Shown: piece by piece, positions 45,940 through 56,485 of the stretch | Position numbering within the stretch: position 1 is the stretch's first letter | How the letters are laid out: every line of letters begins with the position of its first letter | Source of the DNA: Nocardia sp. BMG51109 | Lineage (GTDB): Bacteria > Actinomycetota > Actinomycetes > Mycobacteriales > Mycobacteriaceae | NCBI RefSeq assembly: GCF_000526215.1 | Contig: NZ_JAFQ01000004.1 | Coordinates: 6,634,001 to 6,698,000, forward strand | Reading direction: 5' to 3' | DNA: 64,000 bases | Translations under genes and position numbers: made by a program | The notes under the pieces: model-generated | What the model was told of the DNA's origin: nothing | The model's input: only the letters and a program-made list of their open reading frames with translations | The model's database searches: none

Positions 45940-46749
45940 ATGACCGGGCCGTCCCCGTATCACACCTACGACCGAACGCCACTGGCACAACGGTATTCGG
46001 GTCCGGAGCCGGTCGACCTCGACGGCACCGCGGTCCATCCCCTGTACTCCGCACCGCTGGGCGCCGATCCCACCGCCCTCACCATGACGCTGCACTCCGC
46101 CGCTCCCCCGGCGGGCCTGCTGGGCCTCGGGATCGGATTGTCGGTGTTCGGCGGTCATGTCGCGCTGCAGGGCCGCCGGCTGCGCGGGGTGGACGTGTGG
46201 ACCGATGCCATGGCCGGTGGGGCCCGCGTGACGGTCTGCGCCGCCGGACCGGACGCGTCGTTCACGCTGACCCCGGTGTGGATGGACGCCGCGGGGACGA
46301 CCGCATCGTGGACGGGCAACTACGGCATGCTCGTGGACCACACCGCCGCCGGAAATCCGCTGCTGCATTGCAGTTCGGGCGTCGGCCCGCCGGATTTCAC
46401 CGAGATGGTGGTGGAGGTCGCCGCGGTGGCCGCGCCGACGGAGGAGAGCCGGTACCGCGGTGCGCTCTACGACCTGGGCACGGCGATGCACGGCCGCGGC
46501 GACGTGGAGCAGGCGTGTGCGCTGTGGACGCAGGCGGCCGGATTCGGCCATGCCGGCGCCGCCTACGATCTGGGCGTGCTGCGGTTCCGGCTGGGCGAGT
46601 TCGCCGAGGCCGAACACTGGTGGCGCACCGCCGCCGACCACGGCGACGTGCGGGCCATGGCCGGCCTGGCCGAGGTGGCCGACCGCCGCGGCGATCCCGG
46701 CCAGGCTCGGGCCTGGCGTGCCTATGCGGGCGGTTCCTATCAGGCCTGA
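45940..46749 (+). CDS. Sel1/TPR-repeat protein
   Basis: 269 residues. The first ~165 are a beta-rich domain of unknown type; the last ~90 contain Sel1-like repeats (AGAAYDLGVLRFRLGEFAEAEHWWRTAADHGDVRAMAGLAEVA). These mediate protein contacts. ATG 45940 follows GGCGGACAGG. No signal peptide. Confidence 0.75.
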   Translation: MTGPSPYHTYDRTPLAQRYSGPEPVDLDGTAVHPLYSAPLGADPTALTMTLHSAAPPAGLLGLGIGLSVFGGHVALQGRRLRGVDVWTDAMAGGARVTVCAAGPDASFTLTPVWMDAAGTTASWTGNYGMLVDHTAAGNPLLHCSSGVGPPDFTEMVVEVAAVAAPTEESRYRGALYDLGTAMHGRGDVEQACALWTQAAGFGHAGAAYDLGVLRFRLGEFAEAEHWWRTAADHGDVRAMAGLAEVADRRGDPGQARAWRAYAGGSYQA

Positions 46750-46844
46750 GCGCACGCGCCGGCCGACCCGAGAGCGGGTGCCGATCGGCTCCGAGCACAC
46801 GTGCCGAAGACGAACGGGCGCACCCGGATCGGACGCCGCGCGGA

Positions 46845-47585
46845 TCAGGTGAAATTCACCTGAGGCAGCGGCCCCAGCAGCAGGCCCCCGCCCGCGATCA
46901 GCGCGGCGAGCGAGGCGGCGGCGAACACGACGACCCACAGCAGGCCCGGCAGCCGGGTCAGGTTCGCCAGTTGATCGGCGTCGGAGCCGTCACCGCGAAC
47001 TCGCACCCGCTGCAATTCCACCACCGCGCGCAATCCCCCGATCAGCAGGAACCACGCCACCGCGTAACCGAAGACGCCCTGCCACACCACGGTTCCGTAC
47101 CAGGACACGCCCAGCGTGACCGCCCCGGTGACCACCACGGCGAGGAACCCGAACAGGTTGCGGATCACGAACAGCAGTATCGCGAGCGCGGCCACCACCA
47201 CCCACAGCATCAGCGTGAGACGGCCGACGCCGAGCAGCGCCGCACAGCCGAGACCCACCGCCGACGGCGCGGGATATCCGGCCATCGTCGTCAGGATCAT
47301 GCCCAGCCCGTAGGGCTTTCCGCGCGACACCGTCACCCCGGAGGTGTCCGAGTGCAGCCGGATGCCGCGCAGCGTGCGCCCGGTCAGCACCGCCACCACC
47401 GCGTGGCCGACTTCGTGCGCGATCGTCACGATGGTCCGCAGCACCCGCCACACCGGCGGATACGACACCAGCACCAGCGCCGCCACCCCCGTCGCCACCA
47501 CCACCCACAGCGGTGGCGGCGGCGACACCTCACTCAACCGATCCGTCACCGACGACGCCGAACTGGCCCACTCCGACAAATACAC
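46845..47585 (-). CDS. M50-like membrane metalloprotease
   Basis: 246 residues, five to six membrane segments, with a zinc-binding HEVGH motif (TIAHEVGHAVVAVLTGRTLRGIRLHSDTSG) typical of M50B/SpoIVFB-like peptidases. A distal acidic ligand is not obvious, as in many actinobacterial members. Divergent from the lipoprotein gene at 47724. Substrate unknown. Confidence 0.85.
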   Translation of the reverse strand: MYLSEWASSASSVTDRLSEVSPPPPLWVVVATGVAALVLVSYPPVWRVLRTIVTIAHEVGHAVVAVLTGRTLRGIRLHSDTSGVTVSRGKPYGLGMILTTMAGYPAPSAVGLGCAALLGVGRLTLMLWVVVAALAILLFVIRNLFGFLAVVVTGAVTLGVSWYGTVVWQGVFGYAVAWFLLIGGLRAVVELQRVRVRGDGSDADQLANLTRLPGLLWVVVFAAASLAALIAGGGLLLGPLPQVNFT

Positions 47586-47723
47586 CGCCGCAGACTATCC
47601 GTGCACCGCCCCACCCGCACCCTCCGGTTCGCGAGGACGATCGCGCGGGCCACCCTCTAGGCTGGGCGGCGACCGTTCGGCCCGCCGGGCACACCCCCGC
47701 ACGACAGATCGAGGAGAAGTCGG

Positions 47724-48044
47724 ATGAAATCGCCGCGATGGCCCGCCGCAGGTGTCGCCGGATTCGCCGTCGCCACAGCACTTCTCAGCGGATGCGGCGA
47801 TGTCGAGAAAGCTCTGAACAAGGGCGGCGACACGCCGTGCGGCGACTATGTGAAACAGGATCAGGACACCAAACGCACCACCGTCACGAAATTCGTCAAG
47901 GAACAGACCGGCACCGAGAACGAGCCGTCGGGCACCCAGGTCGACCTGACGATCGCCGCCGTCGAATTCCTGTGCGGCAATCAGCGCAACGCCGACACCC
48001 CGATCGAGAACGCCGACGTCGCCGGGATCTTCTTCAACAAGTAG
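47724..48044 (+). CDS. Small lipoprotein
   Basis: 106 residues with a signal peptide and lipobox LLSGC (Cys24). The mature part has two further Cys (TPCGDYV, FLCGNQ) and resembles HdeA-like acid-stress folds in length and pattern, but that is tentative. ATG 47724 follows GAGGAGAAG. Membrane-anchored outside the cytoplasm. Confidence 0.8.
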   Translation: MKSPRWPAAGVAGFAVATALLSGCGDVEKALNKGGDTPCGDYVKQDQDTKRTTVTKFVKEQTGTENEPSGTQVDLTIAAVEFLCGNQRNADTPIENADVAGIFFNK

Positions 48045-48070
48045 GACTCGCCTGCACCGAGTAGGACTCG

Positions 48071-48946
48071 TCAGCGCAGCCGCTCGATCACCGGCGCGAA
48101 CTTCTCCATCTCCGGTTCGAGCACCGTGATGTAGTTGAACCCGTAGCGCTTGCGGCGTTCGCGCAGCCGGTCGGCCATCTCGTCGGGCGAGCCGATCAGC
48201 ACGATGGGGATGTCGTCGAGGGCATCGGCGCCCCCGGGCGGCAGGTGCGCCGCGACACGCTCGAGCAGTTCCGCGCGCTCGTCGGCCGGCGCGACCGCCT
48301 GCAACAGGAGGTTGAACTCCACGCGGTCGGCTCGATCGCCGAGCAGTCCGCGCACGTACTCGACGCGCTGCGCGACCGTCTCCGCCGAGCCGGCCGTGAC
48401 GTGCCCGCTGTCGGCCGCCGTGCCACCGGTGAACGCCACGACGTCCGCGTGCTCGGCGGCCACCCGCAGCAGCCGGTCGCCCCAGCCGGCGATGAGCAGC
48501 GGCGGCCCGCCCGCCTGCGCCGGGCGCGGCCGGTACTCCGGATCGGCGTAGAGCCGCCGCAGCGTGGCCGCCGTCTCGGCGACCGCGTCCACCCGCTGTC
48601 CGGCACGAGGAAACGGGATACCGGCGGCCTCGAATTCGGCCGCCACGTAGCCCGCTCCGAGGCCGACCTCGACCCGGCCGCCGCTGAGCAGGTCCACCGT
48701 CGCCAGGTCGCGGGCGAGCAGCACCGGGTTGTAGAAGGGGGCGTTGAGCACGAAGGTGTTGATCCGCACCCGCTCGGTCGCCTCGGCAGCCAGCAGCATG
48801 CCCGGCAGCGGTGCCATCAGTCCGAGATGATCCGGAACGCTGATCACGTCGTAGCCGAGTTCCTCTGCCCTGCGGCATTTTTCGATCCACTCCGCGCGGG
48901 ACTCGGCCGCGAGCAGGTTGACACCGAAACGAAAGGGAGCGCTCAT
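48071..48946 (-). CDS. LLM-class F420-dependent oxidoreductase
   Basis: 291 residues, a second luciferase-like enzyme: FRFGVNLLAAESRAEWIEKCRRAEELGYDVISVPDHLG, VRINTFVLNAPFYNPVLLARDLATVDLLSGGR, PPLLIAGWGDRLLRVAAEHADVV. ATG 48946 (MSAPFRFG) matches the family start. Not obviously linked to the neighbouring GAF regulator. Confidence 0.9.
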   Translation of the reverse strand: MSAPFRFGVNLLAAESRAEWIEKCRRAEELGYDVISVPDHLGLMAPLPGMLLAAEATERVRINTFVLNAPFYNPVLLARDLATVDLLSGGRVEVGLGAGYVAAEFEAAGIPFPRAGQRVDAVAETAATLRRLYADPEYRPRPAQAGGPPLLIAGWGDRLLRVAAEHADVVAFTGGTAADSGHVTAGSAETVAQRVEYVRGLLGDRADRVEFNLLLQAVAPADERAELLERVAAHLPPGGADALDDIPIVLIGSPDEMADRLRERRKRYGFNYITVLEPEMEKFAPVIERLR

Positions 48947-49052
48947 GATCGGTGTCAACCGCCCCACGGTCCGCGGTATTTCCGCCCGCCGCGGCGCGCC
49001 GTGCGCAATCATGGGGAGGCGCTGGCACTACCCGGATGACGAGGTCGTTGCG

Positions 49053-50276
49053 ATGCCCCAGATCGGCACCCTGTCCCAGCGGCGCGCGGCCCTGGAGCAG
49101 GAGTGGGCCCGGTGGGCCCCGGCACACGCGGTGCCCGCCGGGCAGACCGTGCTGCGCCGCGAGGTGGTGCAGTCGTGGCGGCGCTCGCTGCCCACCGTCG
49201 ATCCGGCCTGCCCGGCCGCGCCCGCCGACGACGCCGAGATCGTCTCGCGCTGGGCACATTCCCCGCTACGCGAGCCGGTCACCGATCTCGCCGACGATCT
49301 GCGCAGCATCGCCGACGATTCCGGATTCGTCGCCGCGGTCACCGACGAGCGGGGCACCATCCTGTGGTCGTGCGGCGGCCGGGTGATGCGCCGCCGCGCC
49401 GAACAGGTGAACTTCGCGCCCGGCGGCCGCTGGGACGAGACCCACATGGGCACCAACGCGTTGTCGCTGGCGCTGCGCACCGGCGAGCCGAGCACGGTGT
49501 TCTCCGCCGAGCATCTGGTGGCGGCCCTGCACGGCTGGGTCTGCTACTGCGCGCCGATCCACGCCACCGACGGGCAGCGGCTGGGCGTGCTGGACCTGTC
49601 CACCACCTGGGACCGCTCGCACCCGCTGGCCATGTCGACGGTGCGGGCGCTGGTGACGGCGATCGAGTCGCGGCTACCCGCCGAGCTGTCGCAGGCCGGG
49701 GCCGGTGGCGAGCCCGATATCCGGCTGCGCTGCCTCGGTGATGCCTCGCTCACCCGGGCCGGCGGCCCGGTTCGGTTGCGGCCCAGGCAGATCGAGATCC
49801 TGACGCTGCTGGCGCTCGAACCCGAGGGCTTCACTCCCGGTCAGTTGCACGCGGCCGTCTACGGTGATCGTCCCGTGTCGGCGTCGACGCTGAAGGCCGA
49901 CGTCTCGCACCTGCGCAACGCGACCGGCGGCGACATCACCAGCCGCCGCTATGCGCTGGCACGGCCGATCTCCTGCGATGCGGTGGATCTGCTCGGCGCG
50001 GTCGCCACCGGCGATCTCGCCGCCGCGCTGCGGCTGTACCGGGGTCCGCTGCTGCCCGGTTCCGACACCCCGGGCATCGCGCGGTGGCGCGACCACCTGG
50101 CCGTCGGGCTGCGCGCGGCGGTGCTGAACAGCGGCTCGGCCGCCTATGCCGTGGCCCTCGGCGCCCGCTGCCCCGACGATGCCGAGATCCACGAGCACGC
50201 CCTGCGCCTGCTCTCGTCCGGCGACCCCCGCCGCGCGGTCGTCACCGCCCGCCTGCACACCGCCCTGCACGACTGA
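49053..50276 (+). CDS. GAF-domain transcriptional regulator of aldehyde dehydrogenase
   Basis: 407 residues. The N-terminal ~60-250 form a GAF-type sensory region like AcoR-family regulators ([57 protein letters not shown]). The C-terminus (~265-400) has a winged-helix/SARP-like output ([32 protein letters not shown]) instead of the AAA+/Fis part of AcoR. It lies directly upstream of an aldehyde dehydrogenase and its DUF779 partner, a common actinobacterial arrangement, and probably activates them in response to acetaldehyde or a related ligand. Confidence 0.88.
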   Translation: MPQIGTLSQRRAALEQEWARWAPAHAVPAGQTVLRREVVQSWRRSLPTVDPACPAAPADDAEIVSRWAHSPLREPVTDLADDLRSIADDSGFVAAVTDERGTILWSCGGRVMRRRAEQVNFAPGGRWDETHMGTNALSLALRTGEPSTVFSAEHLVAALHGWVCYCAPIHATDGQRLGVLDLSTTWDRSHPLAMSTVRALVTAIESRLPAELSQAGAGGEPDIRLRCLGDASLTRAGGPVRLRPRQIEILTLLALEPEGFTPGQLHAAVYGDRPVSASTLKADVSHLRNATGGDITSRRYALARPISCDAVDLLGAVATGDLAAALRLYRGPLLPGSDTPGIARWRDHLAVGLRAAVLNSGSAAYAVALGARCPDDAEIHEHALRLLSSGDPRRAVVTARLHTALHD

Positions 50277-50604
50277 TCGGCCTGCCTCCCCCGCGCGGCG
50301 CCACCCTGCCGATCGCACGCCGACCCTCCCATCATTCGGACTCCAACCCACCCCGTCATCCCGCCGCCAACGTTCCCCGTCAAATCCGACGCTCTGTGGC
50401 CGGAATCCCCGAGATTCCGCCGGAAGACAGTCGGCACGCCACAGCGCCGCCTCCGTACCGGCCGCCAACCTAGCGCCAACCACCCCGGTCCATAGTGACG
50501 CCCGTCACCACCGATCGTCCGGCGGCGCGAGCATCGAGCACGAAGGGCGGCCGGCGCCCGCAATGCCGCGCACTCGCCCGCCGACTGGAATGGAGCGAGC
50601 AATC
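50277..50604. promoter_or_regulatory. Regulatory gap upstream of aldehyde dehydrogenase
   Basis: 328 bases without a gene between the regulator and its presumed target. The left half is pyrimidine-rich and holds nothing recognisable; the centre holds the nested inverted repeats described at 50396-50444. Confidence 0.4.
50396..50444. promoter_or_regulatory. Nested inverted repeats, candidate regulator site
   Basis: Outer arms TGTGGC (50396-50401) and GCCACA (50439-50444) enclose an inner perfect repeat CGGAATC-CCCGA-GATTCCG (50402-50420). It lies about 160 bp upstream of the dehydrogenase start. A plausible operator for the GAF regulator; unproven. Confidence 0.4.
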
Positions 50605-52122
<1,518 letters not shown>

Positions 52123-52234
52123 TGGGACTCCGCCGTTCCCGGAACACCTATCCGGGGGTCCTCGGGCCCGTCGGTCGCCCGGCCTGCCCTTGCGGCAGTC
52201 GCCCAGCATCGTCGCCCCGGGCAACCGGCCGACC

Positions 52235-52402
52235 TCGTCATTCCGGCGTGCGGTCGGCCGGGATCGCGGTGGATTCCGGCTCGAGGCGCGCCGGAATGAT
52301 GGCGTACAGGTGGAGCCCGAATGAGACTACAGGCGACGCCGGAATCATGGGGTACAGGTGATGCTGGAATGACGGGTGCAGGTGACGCCGGAACTACTGG
52401 TA
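52235..52402. repeat. Imperfect ~24-bp tandem repeats (REP-like, GTCATTCCGGC type)
   Basis: Four to five imperfect copies spaced 23-25 bp, each containing (T)ACAGG(T/C)G...C(C/T)GGAAT, preceded by TCATTCCGGC and GGATTCCGGC. Intergenic, but the last copies overlap possible start codons of the DUF779 gene. Confidence 0.6.
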
Positions 52403-52800
52403 GCGAAGAGGTTTCACGGATCGGGATCACCGAGGATGCCGCCCGGCTGCTCGACGAGCTGGCCGGGCGGCACGGGCCGCTGATGTTCCATCAATCCGGC
52501 GGTTGTTGCGACGGCAGTTCGCCGATGTGCTACCCGCGCAACGAGTTCCGGGTCGGCGCGGCCGATGTGCTGCTCGGCGAGCTGCCGGGCGGCACGCCGT
52601 TCTGGATGAGCGCCGACCAGTTCGAATACTGGCGGCACACCCATCTCACCGTGGACGTGGTGCCCGGGCGCGGCAGCGGCTTCTCGCTGGAGGCGCCCGA
52701 CGGCGTGCGGTTCCTGATCCGCTCCCGGCTGCTGTCGGACGCGGAAGTCGAAGCGCTGGAGGCAGACCCGCCGCGCACGGGAGCAGACTCGGGAACGTAG
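52369..52800 (+). CDS. DUF779 protein, aldehyde dehydrogenase partner
   Basis: 143 residues with the DUF779 hallmark GPLMFHQSGGCCDGSSPMCYPRNEF (conserved Cys and His) and FWMSADQFEYWRHTHLTVDVVPGRGSGFSLE. These proteins accompany acetaldehyde dehydrogenases and may help in metal or redox maturation. The true start is uncertain: ATG 52369 lies within a tandem repeat, the frame is open to ATG 52321, and homology begins near residue 15. Confidence 0.85.
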   Translation: MTGAGDAGTTGSEEVSRIGITEDAARLLDELAGRHGPLMFHQSGGCCDGSSPMCYPRNEFRVGAADVLLGELPGGTPFWMSADQFEYWRHTHLTVDVVPGRGSGFSLEAPDGVRFLIRSRLLSDAEVEALEADPPRTGADSGT

Positions 52801-52861
52801 TCACTCGGACCTGACGACGGTCCATGGTCGCACCCGACCGCAACGGTGACGACCGTGCCCG

Positions 52862-54472
52862 TCACAGGTCGGGCGCGACCGCACCGGCGTGGTAGCGCAC
52901 CGACGGATTCCACAGCAGGAAGCTGTCGACGCCCGCCGCGGCCGCCGCATCGATCTGTGCCCGGACCTCGTTGTCCCCGTAGTTCACGCCCAGGCTGAAG
53001 TCCTGTAGCCACGGGATCACCTTGGCCCCGGTGCCCTCGGTCTGCGCCCGGAACTCCGGCAGCGACCGTGCGACGATGTCGTAGGGCTGCGCGTTCGGAT
53101 CGGCCACCCCGTACTCGCCGGGACCCCAGTGCGACGGATACACCATCGGCGCAACGTAATCCACGTGCTGCGCCATCATCCGGATGTCCTGTGCGATCTG
53201 CTCGGGCCGCGTGACCGCTATGCCGAAGACGGCCGCACCGAGCGCGGCACCCGAGTCACGCACCGGATCGCGGCTCTCCCGCAGGAATTCCGCGATCGAC
53301 CGGCTGGGCTGATCGGCCAGCCCCGCGAACCGCATGCCGTCCATCGGGCCGTCCGGTCGCCGGACGTAGTCGTACATGACCCCGTCGAACCCCAGCCGGG
53401 CCGCCTCGGCGGCCAGGTCGATGTTGTACCGCCGCACGCCGGGGCTGGCGAAGTTGGTGAAGGCGATCGCGCCGTACCCGCTGGAGTAGGGCGCGCCGCC
53501 CGGATTCTGCACGACCCAGTCCGGGCGGCCGCTGCCCCACGCCCAGCCGGCCAGCGCCGGATCGCGGAACGCCACGATCCGGCCCTCGACCCGTATTCCC
53601 ATGTCGTGCAGCGTCTTCAGCGCGGCACGGGCGTCGTAGATTCCGGCGGCGGCCCCCGTCTCCCGGGCCAGCGGAACATCGGAGGCGTAGCCGACCACGC
53701 CGTCCTCGTCCTTGATATCGAGTTCGACGGTGTTGATCCGGCCCTCGCGGGCCATCGCGAGCACGCCCTCGCGCAGCCCTTCGTCGGCCCAGCCGTACGC
53801 GGTCACGTGCACCGCCTTCATGCGCGGCACCGCGACCGACGAGTCGGCCTGCCGCGTCGTGGTGTTGCCCGCCGCGTCGACCGCTACGACGGACGCGCCG
53901 ACCGGAGCGCGCGGCGTCGTGATCGCGAACGCTCCCTTCGAGTCCGGTGCCACCGAGGCGGTGCCGACCGAGATCCGCTGGGCCCCGGGGGCCGTGCCGC
54001 GCACGGTGACCGGCTGCCGGTAGGACGACACCGGCTGCGACTCGGCCACATCCAGCCCCGGCGGGGTGGTGTCGACGGTGAACGTCCTCGTCACGCCCGG
54101 ACCCCGCCGCATCCAGCCGAACAGCCCGCCGGGCGCGATCTCGGCGGTCACCGTGTGCCCGCCGTCGGCGAGGTTACCGGGGCGCAATCGCACGGTGTCA
54201 CCGACGATTTCGCCCGCGACCGGCCGCCCGTCGAGCGTGAGGTGCACCGCGTGCGGATCGTGCCCGCGCGCGTCGATCGATAACTCCAGCGAACCCAGCG
54301 CGGCCGCGCCGACCGGCCCGCCGGGTAACCCCGACAGCGGCAGGCCCGACGGTTTCGACACCGATGCCCCGATCGTCGTACCGGACACGAGCAGCACCGC
54401 GATCAGCAGCACCGCCATCACCATCAGCCGTCCCTGTCCCCGGGTGGGGAGTCGCTTCAGCAACGCACACAC
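52862..54472 (-). CDS. Secreted glycoside hydrolase-like (DUF4015) protein
   Basis: About 536 residues: an N-terminal membrane anchor or signal (MAVLLIAVLLVSGTTIGA), a beta-sandwich region (~45-200; DTTPPGLDVAESQP) and a C-terminal (beta/alpha)8-type DUF4015 domain (~210-536): KAVHVTAYGWADEGLREGVLAMA, INTVELDIKDEDG, FDGVMYDYVRRPDG and YVAPMVYPSHWGPGEYG. Related to putative polysaccharide-processing glycosidases. GTG 54472 is the best start available, though the GGGGAGG is 15 bases away. Divergent from a deacetylase lipoprotein. Confidence 0.85.
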   Translation of the reverse strand: MCALLKRLPTRGQGRLMVMAVLLIAVLLVSGTTIGASVSKPSGLPLSGLPGGPVGAAALGSLELSIDARGHDPHAVHLTLDGRPVAGEIVGDTVRLRPGNLADGGHTVTAEIAPGGLFGWMRRGPGVTRTFTVDTTPPGLDVAESQPVSSYRQPVTVRGTAPGAQRISVGTASVAPDSKGAFAITTPRAPVGASVVAVDAAGNTTTRQADSSVAVPRMKAVHVTAYGWADEGLREGVLAMAREGRINTVELDIKDEDGVVGYASDVPLARETGAAAGIYDARAALKTLHDMGIRVEGRIVAFRDPALAGWAWGSGRPDWVVQNPGGAPYSSGYGAIAFTNFASPGVRRYNIDLAAEAARLGFDGVMYDYVRRPDGPMDGMRFAGLADQPSRSIAEFLRESRDPVRDSGAALGAAVFGIAVTRPEQIAQDIRMMAQHVDYVAPMVYPSHWGPGEYGVADPNAQPYDIVARSLPEFRAQTEGTGAKVIPWLQDFSLGVNYGDNEVRAQIDAAAAAGVDSFLLWNPSVRYHAGAVAPDL

Positions 54473-54577
54473 CAACTCTCGATAGACCTCCCCCTCACTA
54501 TCAGCAGTGCGAACGGGTTTCGACTCGACTTTTCGAGACGCACACGAAAATCGTTGGCAGTACGTAATGTTGACGTG

Positions 54578-55591
54578 ATGGTGAGGAAGCGTGGCACCGT
54601 CCTGTCCGGTTTGGCGATACTCGTGATCACCGCGCTGACGATCACCGCCTGCGGCGGCACACCGGCGGAGCCGGTCCCCGATGCCGCACCCGCACCGCCC
54701 GCTCCGATGCCGCCGCCCCCGCCCGATCCGGCCGCTGTCGGCGCCAATGAACTGGGCCTGGTGCCGATCCTGATGTACCACCAGCTGAGCCGGACGCCGA
54801 GCGGCGGCTACGACCAGACACCGGACGAGTTCCGCGCCGAACTGGACCGGCTGTATCGCGAGGGCTACCGGCCGGTGACCGCCGCGCAATACATCGCCGG
54901 CGACGTCGACATTCCCGCCGGCACCCATCCGGTCGTGCTGACCTTCGACGATTCGACGGTCAGCCAGGTGTCCTTCGCCCCCGACGGCACACCGGCACCC
55001 GACAGCGTCATCGGCATCCTCGCCGACTTCTCGGCCCGCCACCCGGACTTCCCCGCGAAGGCCACCTTCTACGTCACCGACGACATGTTCGGCGACGACC
55101 CCCGGGCGCTGCCGTGGCTGGCCGCCCACGGCGACGAGATCGGCGCCCACACCGCCACCCACGCCGACCTCGGCGGCCTCGACGCCGCCGGCGTGCAGCG
55201 CGAACTGGCCCTCAACGTGCGCACCATCGCGGCCGCCGTCCCCGGCACCGCCGTCCGCACCATGGCCTTGCCGCTCGGCGCCTCGCCCGACGATCCCGCC
55301 CTGGCCACCGCCGGGAACTGGGACGGCACGCCGTACTCCTTCGACGCCGTCATGCTGGTCGGCTCGAACCCCGCCCCCTCCCCGTACGGGCCGGTCGATC
55401 CGACCGAGGTTCCCCGTATCCGCTCCGGCCCCGGCGAGGTCCCCTTCGACTCCGCCTACTGGCTCGACCACCTCGCCGCCCACCCCGATCAGTGCTACAC
55501 CTCCGACGGAGACCCGCAGCGAATCTCCTTCCCGCACAACGCTGCTGGCGATCTTGCCGCCCGCTGGTCCTCCCGCGCCCAGCCGTACTGA
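54578..55591 (+). CDS. Polysaccharide deacetylase lipoprotein
   Basis: 337 residues from ATG 54578. A signal peptide with lipobox ITAC is followed by a Pro/Ala-rich linker (PAPPAPMPPPPP) and a NodB domain with LTFDDS (metal Asp) and HTATHADL (HxxxH metal ligands). It probably removes acetyl groups from wall polysaccharide, paired with the divergent glycoside-hydrolase-like gene. Confidence 0.9.
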   Translation: MVRKRGTVLSGLAILVITALTITACGGTPAEPVPDAAPAPPAPMPPPPPDPAAVGANELGLVPILMYHQLSRTPSGGYDQTPDEFRAELDRLYREGYRPVTAAQYIAGDVDIPAGTHPVVLTFDDSTVSQVSFAPDGTPAPDSVIGILADFSARHPDFPAKATFYVTDDMFGDDPRALPWLAAHGDEIGAHTATHADLGGLDAAGVQRELALNVRTIAAAVPGTAVRTMALPLGASPDDPALATAGNWDGTPYSFDAVMLVGSNPAPSPYGPVDPTEVPRIRSGPGEVPFDSAYWLDHLAAHPDQCYTSDGDPQRISFPHNAAGDLAARWSSRAQPY

Positions 55592-55694
55592 TCACCGGCG
55601 GGCCGCACTCCCCGCTCGGCGCAGCCCACGCCGAGAAGCCCGACCGTCAGCTCCCCCCCCGGCCGTACGGCCGCCCCGTCGAAACCCATGCCGG

Positions 55695-56285
55695 TCACTG
55701 CGTTCGGCGCAACCCGGCGACGAGGAGCCGGACGAGTCGCCGGGCGTCGTACCGGAGATGCTCCCCCGCACCCGCGCACAGCCCGCCGACACCGCGCATC
55801 AGCTCGTAGGCGTCCTGATCCGAGCGGATCTCCCCGGAATCCGCTGCGGCACCGAGCAATCGGGCGCAGACCGGCACGAGCCGGTCGACGAAGTACGAGT
55901 GCAGCGGATCGAAACAGGGATCGTCGGACTGCAACACGCTCGCGAGTCCCTGCTTGGTGACCACGAAATCGACGAACAGGTCGATCCACTTCTCCAGCGC
56001 CGCATAGGGTGTCGCGCTGGACGCCAGCAGTTCGGGCTCGGCCTCGGCGAGCTCCTCGACCTGATGCCGGTAGACGGCGACGATGAGATCCGCGCGCGCC
56101 GGGAAGTGCCGGTAGATCGTCGCCGTCCCGACCCCGGCCTCCGCCGCGATATCCCGAATCGGCGCCTCCACGCCCGACCTGACGAAGACCGTGGCGGCCG
56201 CGTCGAGCAGCGTCTCCTTGTTCCGCCGCGCATCCGCCCGTTTCGGGCGGTCCGCACGCCCCTCGTCCCGCTCGTCGTCGCCCAC
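55695..56285 (-). CDS. TetR-family repressor
   Basis: 196 residues from GTG 56285. The helix-turn-helix is IRDIAAEAGVGTATIYRHFPARADLIVAVYRH after KETLLDAAATVFVRSG; the ligand-binding domain follows. Divergent from an alpha/beta hydrolase, with a doubled palindrome between. It probably represses both genes. Confidence 0.93.
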   Translation of the reverse strand: MGDDERDEGRADRPKRADARRNKETLLDAAATVFVRSGVEAPIRDIAAEAGVGTATIYRHFPARADLIVAVYRHQVEELAEAEPELLASSATPYAALEKWIDLFVDFVVTKQGLASVLQSDDPCFDPLHSYFVDRLVPVCARLLGAAADSGEIRSDQDAYELMRGVGGLCAGAGEHLRYDARRLVRLLVAGLRRTQ

Positions 56286-56370
56286 TACGCCCGTCCCTTC
56301 GCCGCCGCCATTGCCAACGGCCGCTCGACACCGCCGTTGCCGATGGCATCTCAACACCGCCATTGCCAAA

Positions 56371-56410
56371 CGGGACAGTGTCCCGTATCGTCAATCGGGA
56401 CAGCGTTCCG
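56371..56410. promoter_or_regulatory. Two 15-bp palindromes, TetR operator
   Basis: CGGGACAGTGTCCCG (56371-56385, perfect dyad) and CGGGACAGCGTTCCG (56396-56410), spaced 25 bp centre to centre. They lie between the divergent TetR and hydrolase genes and overlap the probable hydrolase promoter (TTTATTCAT follows). Confidence 0.75.
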
Positions 56411-56485
56411 TTTATTCATGATGTCAGATCGAGCATCCGGCGACCACCCCATGCGCTGGTGCCCGCCTCGCAGGAAAGAAGTTCC

